A stretch of 22,577 nucleotides of DNA from Sphaerosporella brunnea (Eukaryota > Ascomycota > Pezizomycetes > Pezizales > Pyronemataceae). The notes under the pieces are model-generated. The model ran no database searches and was not told the DNA's origin. It saw only the letters and a list, made by a program, of their open reading frames with translations. Where the stretch lies: contig VXIS01000517.1 in NCBI GenBank assembly GCA_008704415.1, forward strand, positions 1-22,577, in the 5' to 3' direction. Each line of letters starts with the position of its first letter. Positions within the stretch are counted from its first letter, which is position 1. Shown one piece after another: positions 1 to 9,034 of the stretch. The translations under genes and the position numbers were made by a program.

Positions 1-681
1 GAAAAAACTGAAGATGTCGGGTCATGCTGGGCAATATCTGAAACTAAAAGGGAGAAAGTGAAGGGGACTATGGTGACGAAATAGACGTTGTCAACGGGAA
101 CCTTGAGCCTGACTAAACACAGATGAACTTTTGTAATTGTACAGAGGGCGTAGGTTCAGACTCTACCTATTACCCATTGCTGTGTAGCCGGTGGCGGGAA
201 CAAGGCTCGTGTTTTTCCCTCAACAACATTACACTGACTCCCGTAACCGTCATGATAGGCAGCCATGACGAAAGTCATCTCTCCCTCCTTCAGAGCTTGC
301 TTCCGATGCTAAGGGCTTCATGGAATTTGTCCTGACAAGCGGCGGGGATGCCTGCTTCTTCATCTCCACCGGCGCGCTACCCCACGGGACCACCTGCATG
401 GGCGTGGGTTGGTTCTCTTCGAACTGTCTGGAAAGGCTTCACGTACTTTGGCAATTTTTGGTTGATGTTCGTGGAACACTGTTCCTCCATAGTTGTGGTT
501 TTCTCCAACGGCGTTTTTCCGCTATTTCGAAAATTTGCAGCGCAGCCAAGCGCTGCCTGTTGTATGCGCAATACATCCGCCACCCCACATCCCCGCTGCC
601 GCACCTCCAAACGTGCGCACCTGCTTCAACAATAAGCGAGTCGAAACCCGCGAGCGCTTATTTTAGCCGCTAACCCTAAGC
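1..681. other. No gene recognised
   Basis: Several short overlapping ORFs occur on both strands, none over 117 codons and none with a family motif I recognise. The stretch from about 300 to 660 is open in three frames at once, which fits base composition better than coding. The octamer TTTGCAGC at 534-541 recurs at 782-789, just after the MITE fragment, and could be a decayed duplication, but no terminal repeat follows the left copy. Confidence 0.5.
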
Positions 682-781
682 CCAACAGCCAGCCCGTCGT
701 GATTTTGAGACAGCCGGGCTGTTGCCTTTTGTCAGCCCGCCCGCACAGCCGGGCTTTTTGGGTCGGCTATTAGGAACACTG
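682..781. mobile_element. hAT-type MITE, family A, fragment (copy 1)
   Basis: The right end reads GGCTATTAGGAACACTG, close to the right terminus of the complete family A copy at 14430-14877 (GGCTACTGAGAACACTG). The left part, CAACAGCCAGCCCG, matches the subterminal region of that copy. Between them are the same GCCCGGC and AGCCCG hairpin-forming motifs. The outermost nine or so bases of the left end are missing and are replaced by TAACCCTAAG, which resembles 1.5 telomere repeats. It carries no coding capacity. It is a non-autonomous element that would have depended on a hAT transposase made elsewhere. Confidence 0.6.
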
Positions 782-1609
782 TTTGCAGCATGATGGGAGG
801 TTCAGATGTGGAGGCTCAATGGGAATGAAAATCCTAGCGGGTGTTGTAGAATATAAACCGTTGAATTCAGGGGAGAGAGAGGGAGGTTTTTACTGTATGT
901 TTACACCTTATACATAGCTGGTAAAATCAGCGCGTCCATTCCACGCTTCACTGACCGTAACTCTCAAGCGGTGGTTGAACAACATAAACAATCAATCAAA
1001 ATCGACGATCCAATACCGAAATTTCCAGCAATCCCCCTCCAAATCGAGGGATGAACGGCGCCCAGAAGAGAGTGCCGCTTATTTTGAAAGGTTATCAGGA
1101 AACTGGGGTATACTCACTGAATGCTGGCTACTATCTCGCTATACTAGCCACAGGTATCTGGGCTGAGAGTCGTTTTTGTCAAGCTGGAGGTCTGATTACC
1201 AAGAAGCAAAACTGGCACTTGAAGTGCTCACAGCTGCGCCTGCTTGTTGCTCAAAGGCTGGTTGGGGCAGGATGATTTGGAGTATTGGGAACGTGAAAGG
1301 TTAGGCAAGTAGGATGCGGGCGACATTGACAGTGGAGTGAGGTGCCGGCACAGATACCCATTCGGCATGACTTCTACACAACAAGAATGCTCCGGACATC
1401 AAGGAATTGTAGCCCGTCAACATACGGCTTATTTTCTTAGATAATACACCGCGAGCTGAATACGATTACCTATAATTAACTGAGTCCGCGCGCTTAAAGT
1501 TTGGTAAAGCGGGAACAGCTGAAGCCCTCCCAAAACCCGAACGCAATCCCGAGCCGTTATGAGTCCGGCCAGCCGGGAGCATTAAATCGAGCTGGTGCGT
1601 GTTCATCAC
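782..1609. other. No gene recognised
   Basis: Only ORFs under 75 codons are present and no domain motif was seen. The stretch is moderately AT-rich and lies between two small transposon relics. Nothing else could be supported. Confidence 0.5.
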
Positions 1610-1809
1610 TACCGTATTGACTCGGCTATAAGAGACACCCCAGATTTGGTTAGCGGCAAAGAATTGCCTTATAGGGAAATTTTTAAGCTTACCAAGGACG
1701 GTTTTTGTTTTTACTGACTTCCCTTTGGAGACATTAAATTCCCTATAAGGCAATTCTGTGCCGCTAACCAAATCTGGGGGGTGTCTCTTATAGCCGAGTC
1801 AATACGGTA
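1610..1809. mobile_element. TA-flanked foldback MITE, Tc1/mariner (Fot/pogo)-like
   Basis: Two arms of about 74 nt, 1610-1683 and 1733-1809, are inverted copies around a loop of roughly 50 bp. The outer ends read TACCGTATTGACTCGGC and its reverse complement. The arms differ by a two-base length change in a C run (CACCCC against CACCCCCC) and a couple of substitutions, so this is a young or conserved palindrome. The outermost TA on each side fits the TA target duplication used by Tc1/mariner-superfamily transposases. There is no transposase ORF. A minus-strand ORF at 1466-1771 crosses the palindrome and is probably spurious. The superfamily call rests on the TA and the terminal repeats only. 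Confidence 0.75.
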
Positions 1810-2280
1810 CACCGAAAGTGTCAATGCTGATTGGTGCACAGAATGTCAGAAATCAGGTAGAAATCCTCTCATCCACTAATCGGTGGTATGCGCGGGAGAG
1901 CTGGTACATGCTAGTGCTGAACGGCTTATGACGCGGTGCCCCCATTTCCTTAGTTTCCTGCACGATCCGTCATGCCTTTGCGGCCGCAAAATGCGGCGTC
2001 CGACGGCGCCATGACCTCGCCCGTAATAATGCGGAGCATCATCACGTTTCAACTCTGGGTGTATGTCTGTGTGCACCTTGGTGCGTGGCTGGCTATATGG
2101 TGTTGAGGGCTACATTGAGGCTTCGCCAACAGAGCCTTTCACGGTTCCACCTGTTGGAAATGGCAATGAAGGACAGTGCCCGCCGGCTATCTATCGTTGT
2201 TTTACTTTTCTCCTATCCTTTCCTTCCGTCCGTCTGTTCCTTTCTCTTCCGATAGTTCTTTCCTTTCTTGCACACGCGCC
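1810..2280. other. No gene recognised; contains a 14-bp palindrome
   Basis: The perfect palindrome TTTGCGGCCGCAAA lies at 1977-1990. From 2190 to 2275 the plus strand is pyrimidine-rich (runs of TTTCC, TTCC, CTTC), a pattern common just upstream of fungal transcription starts, and the TATA box at 2296 follows. Short ORFs on both strands show no recognisable motif. Confidence 0.45.
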
Positions 2281-2303
2281 GTTGGCCAACTGATGTATAT
2301 AAA
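2281..2303 (+). promoter_or_regulatory. Candidate core promoter: palindrome plus TATA box
   Basis: The perfect 10-bp palindrome GTTGGCCAAC (2281-2290) is followed six bases later by TATATAAA (2296-2303). A long CT-rich tract precedes it, and about 435 bp downstream lies a strong splice donor. Together these look like a pol II promoter driving rightward transcription into 2330-2940. It could be a host promoter or the promoter within an old retrotransposon. No experiment-independent proof is visible in the sequence. Confidence 0.4.
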
Positions 2304-2462
2304 CACCTCGAAGCACCCGCTCCGGGTCAACAATCAATCTTTTCACTCAACAGGTTACAAGCCCTCTGTGCTTCTGCCGAGCGGTTCAACCTTTTCTCCG
2401 AGCCATTGCTCTTCTCTTTCCGTTTGCCGCAGAACCTCAGTCACCTACGATCACTCTCCTCC

Positions 2463-2597
2463 AGTCACCTCCGCTCTGACTGCCTGAACACTGTTGATAG
2501 TCACCTCCGCTCTGACTATCTCCCATCGCCGAGTCTGTTCATAGTCACCTCTGCTCTGACTGCTTGAACACCGTTGATAGTCACCTCCGCCCTGACT
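2463..2597 (+). repeat. Two 80-bp tandem units, four AGTCA-N9-TGACT inverted repeats
   Basis: The 19-bp motif AGTCACCTCCGCTCTGACT occurs at 2463-2481, 2499-2517, 2543-2561 (one change) and 2579-2597 (one change). Start-to-start spacing is 36, 44 and 36 bp, so an 80-bp unit carrying two motifs is repeated twice. Each motif starts with AGTCA and ends with TGACT, so each can form a short hairpin, or present two half-sites like those bound by bZIP proteins. The array lies between the TATA box and the splice donor, probably in a transcribed leader. Confidence 0.75.
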
Positions 2598-2737
2598 ATT
2601 CTCCCATCGCGAAGTCTTTCTTTCCGAGGTTTGGGCCGACCGCTTCCAGTCTAACTCTCTTCTCTGGTGGCGTGAGAGCGGCCAATACCTATTTCCACGC
2701 CTCGCTTTGATGACAAAAGACTATTTCTCAGCCCAAG

Positions 2738-2795
2738 GTAAGTAAGTGATCGTGACCTCTGGTTTGCGCTCCCAGGCTAAGCTACATCACTTCAG
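2738..2795 (+). other. Candidate 58-nt intron in a 5' leader
   Basis: A strong donor AAG|GTAAGTAAGT begins at 2738. A GCTAAGC branch-like motif lies near 2776-2782 and an acceptor TTCAG ends at 2795. The 58-nt length is typical of fungal introns. An ATG follows five bases after the acceptor. A nearer acceptor at 2775 would give only 38 nt. The call rests on consensus signals alone. Confidence 0.4.
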
Positions 2796-2800
2796 CATCA

Positions 2801-2938
2801 ATGGCAACGTCTGAACGAGCCTTTACATCTGCCGGGAACGCCCAAGGCCCAAATCAGGTTGCTATGTCTTAGGAAATCCTTCAAGCGCTTGTCACGCTTC
2901 GAGCCTGGTGGAAACCAGGTGTCTTGGGATTTGATTGA
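2801..2938 (+). pseudogene. Broken N-terminal ORF behind the candidate leader intron
   Basis: From the ATG at 2801 the frame reads MATSERAFTSAGNAQGPNQV and then meets an in-frame TAG at 2870-2872. It continues open as EILQALVTLRAWWKPGV to a TGA at 2936-2938. The TAG could be a former CAG (Gln), which would make the junction read SQEILQAL. The product would be hydrophilic and then amphipathic. This is reminiscent of the start of retrotransposon Gag-like or LINE ORF1 proteins, but there is too little sequence to assign a family. Its position directly after a TATA box, leader repeats and an intron is the main reason for taking it seriously. It could also be chance. Confidence 0.3.
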
Positions 2939-3107
2939 GTGTTGGAAACGTATTGGCAGTACTTGGAGGGAGGGGGAACACCGGCCCTTGAGGAGGAATA
3001 GAATTTGACCGTGCATTTGTAACGTAATGCCATGTTTTTCAATATTAAGTGTTATGGCCGTGGATGCCCTACATAAACCAGTCTCCCCTTGCCGCCGCCG
3101 CGGTGTG

Positions 3108-3250
3108 CCCCGTCGCACCCCGATCCACCCCGCCCAACCCCAATGCAACCCGTCGCGCCCTGGCGCGCCCCGTCCAGCCCCGGTGCACCCCGCCTTGCCC
3201 TGACCTACCCCGTCGCTCCCCGCCCGCCCGCGCCCCGACCCGTCGCCCCA
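3108..3250. repeat. C-rich 10-bp periodic minisatellite
   Basis: CCCCG (or a one-base variant) recurs every 10 bp: 3108, 3118, 3128, 3138, 3148, 3158, 3168, 3178 and onward to about 3250, roughly 14 units, with variable spacer bases. The minus strand therefore has G4 runs every 10 nt, which can form G-quadruplexes, and the plus strand could form i-motifs. Ten bp is about one helical turn, so all tracts face the same side of the helix. Pro/Arg-rich ORFs across it on both strands (3049-3285 and others) are by-products of the repeat and are not called as genes. Confidence 0.8.
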
Positions 3251-3715
3251 TTCACAGCACTAGGGGCACGTGGGCGGCTGTGTGAAGACTTCGAGGAGCT
3301 CACGGCGAGCACCCTCTGCGTACTTCGCGACACGCTTCTCCCGCGTGGCCAAACATCCCACCCGGATCACACGGAGTGTTAGGGCTTTCCAACTTCCGGA
3401 AGGAAGAGGAGTAGTAGGGCATTAACACAAAAGTTGGTTCCATGATGGCAAGTATAGACCAATCAGGGAGCACCACGTTGCGGCTTGGCGCTGGTAAATA
3501 CGAAGCGAGTGGTGTGTAGGAAGGATGTCATCTCGGGCCTAAAAAACGAGCGAAACGAACGTTTTTTCCGGATGAGACGAGATATTCCGTGCACCCACTC
3601 AAATTTATTTTCCTTCACCATCTCTACATTCCAGTTTCCAATTCACCCGCCCCAAGCCCATTACACCGGCCTGACCTGCGTGCGTTGAGCTTCAATATGA
3701 CTGACCCATGCATGA
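3251..3715. other. No gene recognised; one hairpin
   Basis: No ORF with recognisable motifs is present. AAAAAACG (3541-3548) and CGTTTTTT (3560-3567) form a perfect 8-bp stem with an 11-nt loop. The left end of the hAT remnant that follows should lie here, but I could not find a terminal repeat matching its right end. Confidence 0.45.
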
Positions 3716-4332
3716 GAGATCCTCCATGAGTACTGGAAAAAGACCGACGATCAGACCGCACTCGTGCAGAGCATGATTCTCGACCCCCGCTGAAAGTTAA
3801 GCGGGTGGGAGCGGTTTCGTTGGACACCGGCTCAAGTTCGAAAAGCATAGGGTATATTTGAAAGAATATGCCGCCACCGTGATGAAAAAGGCGGTCCTGA
3901 TGTCTCAGAGCCCGCTCAGGCCCGGCCTCTGTCTCCTGGCCCGCAAGAATCGGAATATCCGAAGCCATGGAACGTCGATGGTATAGAATAGTGGAAGCTG
4001 TATGGGCAACGCTATGCCCGTGGTTTAGCAGCCATCGCCCGGCACTATCTGTCAATACCCGCCAGTAGTGTACCAGCTGAAAGGCTATTCTTTCGCGCGG
4101 GTATTCCCCTGAATTCCCTTTGTTAACCGGGTGATTGTTCACCACCTGCGGCCTATTAACAGGTGATATGATTTCCAAAAGGCGAAACAGACTGGGCGAC
4201 AGCATCGCGAACATTCTTCTCCTTGTGAAGAATTGGATCGGACAGCCTGATCTGGATGAATGGGAGCGCGAAGACGCAGTGGCAGACTGGGTGGACGAGG
4301 GCGAATGGGCAGTTGAGGAGGACAATGTATAG
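3716..4332 (+). pseudogene. hAT-family transposase, C-terminal half, decayed
   Basis: In one frame from 3716 the translation gives hAT landmarks in order: QSMILDPR (the usual LDPR.KL block), then WKLYGQRYARGLAAIARHYL, SIPASSVPAERLF, and, after a frame change near 4105-4135, GDMISKRRNRLGDSIANILL and VKNWIG. The last blocks are the hAT dimerisation domain (Dimer_Tnp_hAT), which holds the transposase subunits together. In-frame stops occur after LDPR (TGA), after VRKA (TAG) and before WKLYG (TAG, probably once TGG), plus a frameshift with a TAA after NSLC. The N-terminal BED finger and the first catalytic Asp region are absent. The acidic tail (WEREDAVADWVDEGEW) ends at 4332. This is a dead fragment. 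The dimer motif makes the family call secure, but the exact subfamily is not determined. Confidence 0.8.
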
Positions 4333-4507
4333 AGTATTCAAATTGAACGACCGAACGCCACTCTAAGGACTCACGTGCATTGTAGGCCTGGGTACTCTCC
4401 CAGGCCCGACCTCCATGTCCCGGGCCCGCGAGACTTTTCCCTCCAAGAGACGAGAAAGCCCGGGCCTTGTTCAGATCTCGTCTCGTCTCGTTTCGTGCCG
4501 AACACTA
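4333..4507 (+). mobile_element. Probable right end of the hAT element
   Basis: After the transposase stop come features typical of hAT subterminal DNA: a perfect hairpin GGCCTGGG/CCCAGGCC (4385-4392 and 4399-4406), several GCCCGGGC motifs, and a TCTCG run. The stretch then ends GTGCCGAACACTA at 4507. Reversed, that terminus begins TAGTGTTCGGC, which fits the loose hAT end consensus and shares AGTGTTC with the family A MITEs in this window. No matching left end or 8-bp duplication was found, so the boundary is tentative. Confidence 0.45.
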
Positions 4508-4536
4508 GACTGAACCGAAGCGGAGATAAAACGGCT

Positions 4537-4830
4537 ATGGACAATCAGTCAAAGCCCTTCTCGAAGCCTGGATTCAAATCATCCTCCAGGCGTGGATTTC
4601 GATATGAAAATAAGTACATCGTGGAAGTCTGGCGCTTTCCGAACGGAGATGAAACCCACCACGCTGGTGATGACCACGCTTTCATTTGTTGCGGATGCAC
4701 GGACTTGTGGATGCATTACATAGCTCCAGCTTATGACGAGGAGCACGATCATCAAGGGTCTACAGCATTTTTGGTTACCTTTCCAGGGTCTGCAAGCAGA
4801 TATAATCGAACACCGTGCAGTGTTTCTTAG
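4537..4830 (+). CDS. Hypothetical ORF, 97 codons, unrecognised
   Basis: An ATG at 4537 opens a frame to a stop at 4830. The open frame itself extends upstream through the hAT end to 4375, which argues against that longer start. The translation begins MDNQSKPFSKPGFKSSSRRG and contains a Cys/His-rich stretch, DDHAFICCGCTDLWMHYIA, followed by acidic residues. I do not recognise a family, and no signal peptide or membrane segment is obvious. It overlaps a minus-strand ORF only at its end. It may be part of a degraded gene or chance. Confidence 0.2.
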   Translation: MDNQSKPFSKPGFKSSSRRGFRYENKYIVEVWRFPNGDETHHAGDDHAFICCGCTDLWMHYIAPAYDEEHDHQGSTAFLVTFPGSASRYNRTPCSVS

Positions 4831-5178
4831 CTGCCCAGCAGTTTGTCGCTACCTCATAACAGTCGTTGGCTAGTTGCGCAACCACTTGTGGTGCCTTGAA
4901 AGAATGGCAGAAAATTGCACCATTGTACGTCAGGAAGAGAGCTACCTGCCATGTGTCCCCGAGAGCCAATGCGGCCCCAATACCCATGATTGTAACCAAT
5001 CCTGTACGCCCCAGCTCCCTCATGCTGTGACTCTCTGGGCGGAGAACACAGCAACACATTGCGTGACGGAGCTGCCCGCGAGTTACTGCCTTCCGCACTA
5101 CTTGCTCGCCGAAGTGCATTCCTAGCTGAGCAACATTCTGCCAGACCACCACCTGCTCGCCTGCCGTGAAGTACTTTC
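4775..5178 (-). CDS. Hypothetical minus-strand open frame, unrecognised
   Basis: The frame is open for about 130 codons between stops, but its only in-frame ATGs are internal, so as it stands it would be an internal exon or a fragment. The translation holds moderately hydrophobic segments (TIMGIGAALALG, VALFLTYNGAIFC) and ends FDYICLQTLER. Composition looks more protein-like than neighbouring ORFs. I could not link it to a family. No clear splice sites were confirmed. Confidence 0.2.
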
Positions 5179-6748
5179 AGAAATATATAGCGGTATCAAG
5201 TTCGGCGAGCATTATTTCTATTACAATTGTGGTATGTATCAGTTGCTATGCGGATGAATAGGAGGCGATTGAAAGAGTCATGGATGTGGAGGGTGGACAA
5301 TCGAATTGTTCAAGGATGCTCGCATTGGGTGACGTTGAGAGATGTGGCGTTGTGGCGTTGTTTGACGCAGAACTAGATACTTTGACGATCAGGTTAGGTC
5401 GGCTGGGTCGGTAGGTAGATACACTCAGAGACGCTTCGAGGTGTCAGCCATAACCGGGTGGCAATGGGTCCCTGGGCCGCCAAGTACTCTTCTCGTCAAA
5501 TTCCACCGTGATCATAGGACGGGGCGGTGGGTATTTTACCTCCAGAATCGTAAGATCGTGGGAAAGGATGTTCTAACGCCCATGGGGCGGTATTAATAAT
5601 TGTCACGACGACTCTGGATTAGATAGGTTTTGATGAGCACCATAACACCGGCCACAGTCATGACGCCTCTTTCACGGCTTGGGTCGGACTTGATTAAACG
5701 GGTTGGACGCAAAATCGCTGAGTATATATCGTCTGCGATTCGGTGAGGGCTTTTATGGAAATTATGCGGGTCCTTTTCAAAGAAAGATATCAACCGCGAG
5801 GATATTGGGAATATCTGTAGGGGCGAATAGAGATGGCTATGAGGTATGTGGGAGATTGTACAGACGACTGCGATACTTTAACTCTGTAAGGCCGGGACCT
5901 GTTGACGTAACAGATATTGTGAACACCGTGCAGTTTACGCGTGTAGGGGATATTATCTTTGCGAACACAAACACAGTCGCACACTCTTAGCAGTCCCAAA
6001 TATACACTTTGCAGGTTTGTCGGAGTAGGGGGTGGGACGGCGGGTATAGGCCGGGTGCGCATCGACGTCTACTTGGAACGAGGAGTATCATAAATCTGTT
6101 TTCCGGCTGTGTTAGTCAGATACTGAGCTCAACGATGGGCAGATTACCGCGTGAAGGTTCACTGAATGCGTGCTCGCATTAGCTCGCACTCATCTCATCA
6201 GCTGTTTGATCAAAGTTATATCCTACACAGTTCTAATAAGCCTGTCTTATAAGTAATGCGTGTCCTGGAAACGACGAAACGTTCAAGCTAATACCCACCC
6301 ATCACTGTCACACCGCGGCGTTCGAACAGGGCCAGGTGGGGCTATGCTGGGGCTGGACCGGAGCTGTGCTTTGCCCATGTTTCAGTCCTTCAGGTTGTAA
6401 ACGTGATTTTAGATTCCGTTAGGCACCAGAATTACTCGTTACAGCAAGCGACGGCACGCTGTTATTTGGGTTTATGAAGAGGCTTCACTTAACCCTCGGG
6501 TTTACACCCAAAAAAATATTTCTATTCCGCCTCCCAAATCTTGAATCCTCTGTGTAGCAGGTCATGCGGTGCCTCTTTAGCTTTTGTTTCGGCCTCAGTC
6601 CCTGTCCTTTATCTGTTTCCTATCGGTTCACTAGCATGTTTCCAACCCACCACGTTTAGTCTACAAAACTCCAACCTCCTCGGTTTGTCCCCTCGTACAC
6701 CTGTAATACCATAGCTACCTATCACGACATCCTCGCCCCTCAAGACCT
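5179..6748. other. No gene recognised (about 1.6 kb)
   Basis: ORFs of up to 95 codons overlap on both strands (for example 5703-5990 plus and 5790-6062 minus) without recognisable motifs. A TATATAT-like stretch occurs near 5723 but no coherent gene follows. The last part, 6480-6750, is CT-rich on the plus strand. The left flank of the LINE insertion begins here. Confidence 0.4.
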
Positions 6749-6821
6749 CTAGAGAGCTTTGAGGCTATCGTCCAAGAGCCACAGCACATCCGGAAATGTA
6801 GATTTTCCAACACCCCTACTT
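6749..6821 (-). pseudogene. Distal part of the minus-strand open frame split by the LINE
   Basis: Joining the bases left of the LINE to the frame at 13116-13363 (one copy of the 13-bp duplication kept) continues the same reading frame without a stop as ESRGVGKSTFPDVLWLL and a few more residues, to a TAG at 6749-6751. GVGKST resembles a P-loop, although the usual first Gly/Ala of a Walker A motif is absent. The join is exact in frame, but 24 extra open codons alone are only weak evidence. See the companion feature at 13116-13366. Confidence 0.3.
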
Positions 6822-6834
6822 TCAATGGCAGGAA
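6822..6834 (+). repeat. LINE target-site duplication, left copy
   Basis: TCAATGGCAGGAA is identical to 13116-13128. The flanking bases differ on both sides, so the duplication is exactly 13 bp, a normal length for LINE insertions made by target-primed reverse transcription. It fixes the 5' end of the LINE at 6835. Confidence 0.85.
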
Positions 6835-6978
6835 CACACAAGCCTCACGCCTTTCACACCTCACACGCATCGCGCTTGGTTTTGCCAAGCCGGTACGTGG
6901 CCGACTCTTACTGGATAAAAACCGTTATCGCGACACCACCCAAAACTTCACACCCGCCCACGGGCACTCGCGCGCACC

Positions 6979-9034
6979 ATGAGCGGCGACACAGACGCCG
7001 CCATGGTCCAAGATCATGCCATGATGGTAGTACCTGACAGCCAGGCAACTCCCAGCCCAATCCCCTTGGCCCTAGGCCAGGAAGTGAACCTCTCCCCCCC
7101 GAACCCAACTCCGCTGTTCCCAGGAGACGCCCTTTTTGCCGAAACGGCAGACGCGCTCCCCCGTTTTGTTGGCAAGAGACAGAGACCAGACGAACCAGAT
7201 GATGGACCAGTCCGCCGCAGCCCGTGGGAATACCGCGTCCAAAATGACATCGAGCGCATCGTCAACGACGCCATAAATGCAAGCACCGGAAAGATTCGAA
7301 CTATCACCAACAGGCTTGCAGCCGATATGCACTCGCAAACTCGCAAGCTTGCAGCTAGTACAACACAAGGCCTCGACGCTAAACTCGATAAAATAGCAGC
7401 CGACATGCTGGCAGCCCTGTCTGAACAAAACACAGCTCTCAACCAGAGAATTCAAAAACTGGAGGACGCTCTTACCAGCCTGACAATCCTGGCCAATCAG
7501 AATGCGCAAAAGCCAGCGCCTGACGCTGGCTTTTCAACCAGTCAGGCTGGACTCACAACTGATCAACCAGTGCCGTCGCACAACAACGCACTCGCCCCTG
7601 TCACGGCTCCCACACCTGACCCTATGCTAGCACCATACAACCCTGCCAGTGTGAATGGGAAATGGGGGGATCATGATGCTGACATAACCATGACCGAAAC
7701 CATTTCTGACAAACTACACGGCGACGCGGTTCGCGCCATAGCCAAGCAAGCAAGCAAGCTACGCGCCATATCAAAGCTGGCCGCTTCCAAGCATGCGTCT
7801 GGACCTAGTACTGTACCCGTCCAAGTCTCCAGGCACCAAGACAAGGGAGAAAAGAAGGACAAGACTACACAAATTCTACAACGGCTACAGGAGAAAGGAG
7901 GGAAAGTGAAAGCTGGGACTGCAGCTAAGGCAGCTTCGAGACTGACATCACCGCAAAGCACGTTTGCAGCAGTCACCAACCAGGGAGCTGACACAACTAG
8001 GAGAGATGGAACTTGAACCACAGTCACTAGACGGGTACCAGTGAACAAGGACTCCTGAGTGGTGAAACTCACCCGCTTTGACAAACCCAAACCTGAGAAT
8101 GGGCGTTGGCTTATCCTTGAACGAGACGGCTCCCCGCTGCCTGACATAGAAAACTATGGTGTGGCTTTGGCGCTGGAAGTCAATCGCGATATGACCGCGG
8201 CAGGCATCCCCAGCTTTTGCCGTCTAACAAAAGTGGCCGTCAACCAGAGAGGCACAGTAACGGCCATGTCGAGTCCGTACTCCTCGGCTGTCCAACTCGC
8301 AAGCTTCGAAGACATCGTCAGGAAAGCGGCCAGAAGAGTCGATCCCGGGATTATTCATATTGCTCCAAACCTGGAGTGGGTCCGAGTTAAGGTGCACAGC
8401 GTACCAATCAGAACATACCTCGACAAGATGGACCTCCTTAGGGGTGACCTTACGGCGGAAAACGACCAGTTGGAGATCCCACTAGCAATCAGGTGGTTAA
8501 AGGGCCTCAAGGCGGTCCAGCAGCAGTACGAGGAAGGGTCAGCTAGGTTCTCATCAATCACATTTGCAGTCAAGGACCGGGAAATTACTCTCCGTCTTGT
8601 TAAGACTGGGGCGTACCTGGGTGGCCTTCAGCTCAAGGCTGAACCATACGTCAAATCCACGCCAGAGTCCTTCTGCGACACGTGTTCGCATTGGGGCCAT
8701 GTCGCAGCCACATGTGGTAACCTGGATATGGTCCCGTGTGCACACTGCAGCACCAAAAATCTTACAAAAAACCACGTTTGCAACATCCTGGACTGTGTCA
8801 ACTGCAAGAGGCGCCCCGGCTGCATCTGTTCCCACCCCAAAGGACCTTTTATGCTGCCCGAACTGCGATGGCAAGCACACTGCTCAGAGCAGATCGTGTC
8901 CATACAGCCCACTGACCAAAAAGTCGAAATCTCCGCCACCTGCAGCAACATCTGCCACAGTTTGTGAGATCACGCCAGTTTCTTCCCTCACGCCGACCCT
9001 GACGGATTCGGAGGCCATGGTCATTGGGGCCTAA
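6979..9034 (+). pseudogene. LINE ORF1 (Gag-like RNA-binding protein), disrupted
   Basis: The start is the first ATG, in context CGCACCATGAGC. About 685 codons are covered if defects are ignored. Residues roughly 85-175 are Ala/Leu/Asn-rich and look like a coiled coil, as in LINE ORF1 multimers. A Lys-rich stretch follows around 280-325. The C-terminal part has zinc knuckles: CDTCSHWGHVAATC (8673-8715, CX2CX4HX4C), a CAHC...HVC cluster (8737-8781) and CPNCDGKHTAQSRSC (8855-8899). In-frame TGA codons stand at 8014-8016 and 8056-8058, so the frame splits into two blocks. A one-base shift between about 8800 and 8855 moves the last knuckle into the next frame, which ends TAA at 9032-9034. The protein would bind the element's RNA to form the transposition particle. 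Confidence 0.85.

Noticed and set aside
534..789. TTTGCAGC at 534-541 and 782-789 as an 8-bp duplication around MITE copy 1
   Set aside because: No CAGTGTTC-like terminus follows the left copy, so the match may be chance.
1466..1771. Minus-strand ORF of 101 codons
   Set aside because: It runs through the palindromic MITE and shows no protein motif.
3049..3382. Pro/Arg-rich ORFs on both strands
   Set aside because: They arise from the 10-bp C-rich repeat, which leaves several frames open at once.
3697..4515. GACTGACC/GACTGAAC as the hAT remnant's target duplication
   Set aside because: The left copy lies inside the decaying coding region with no terminal repeat beside it.
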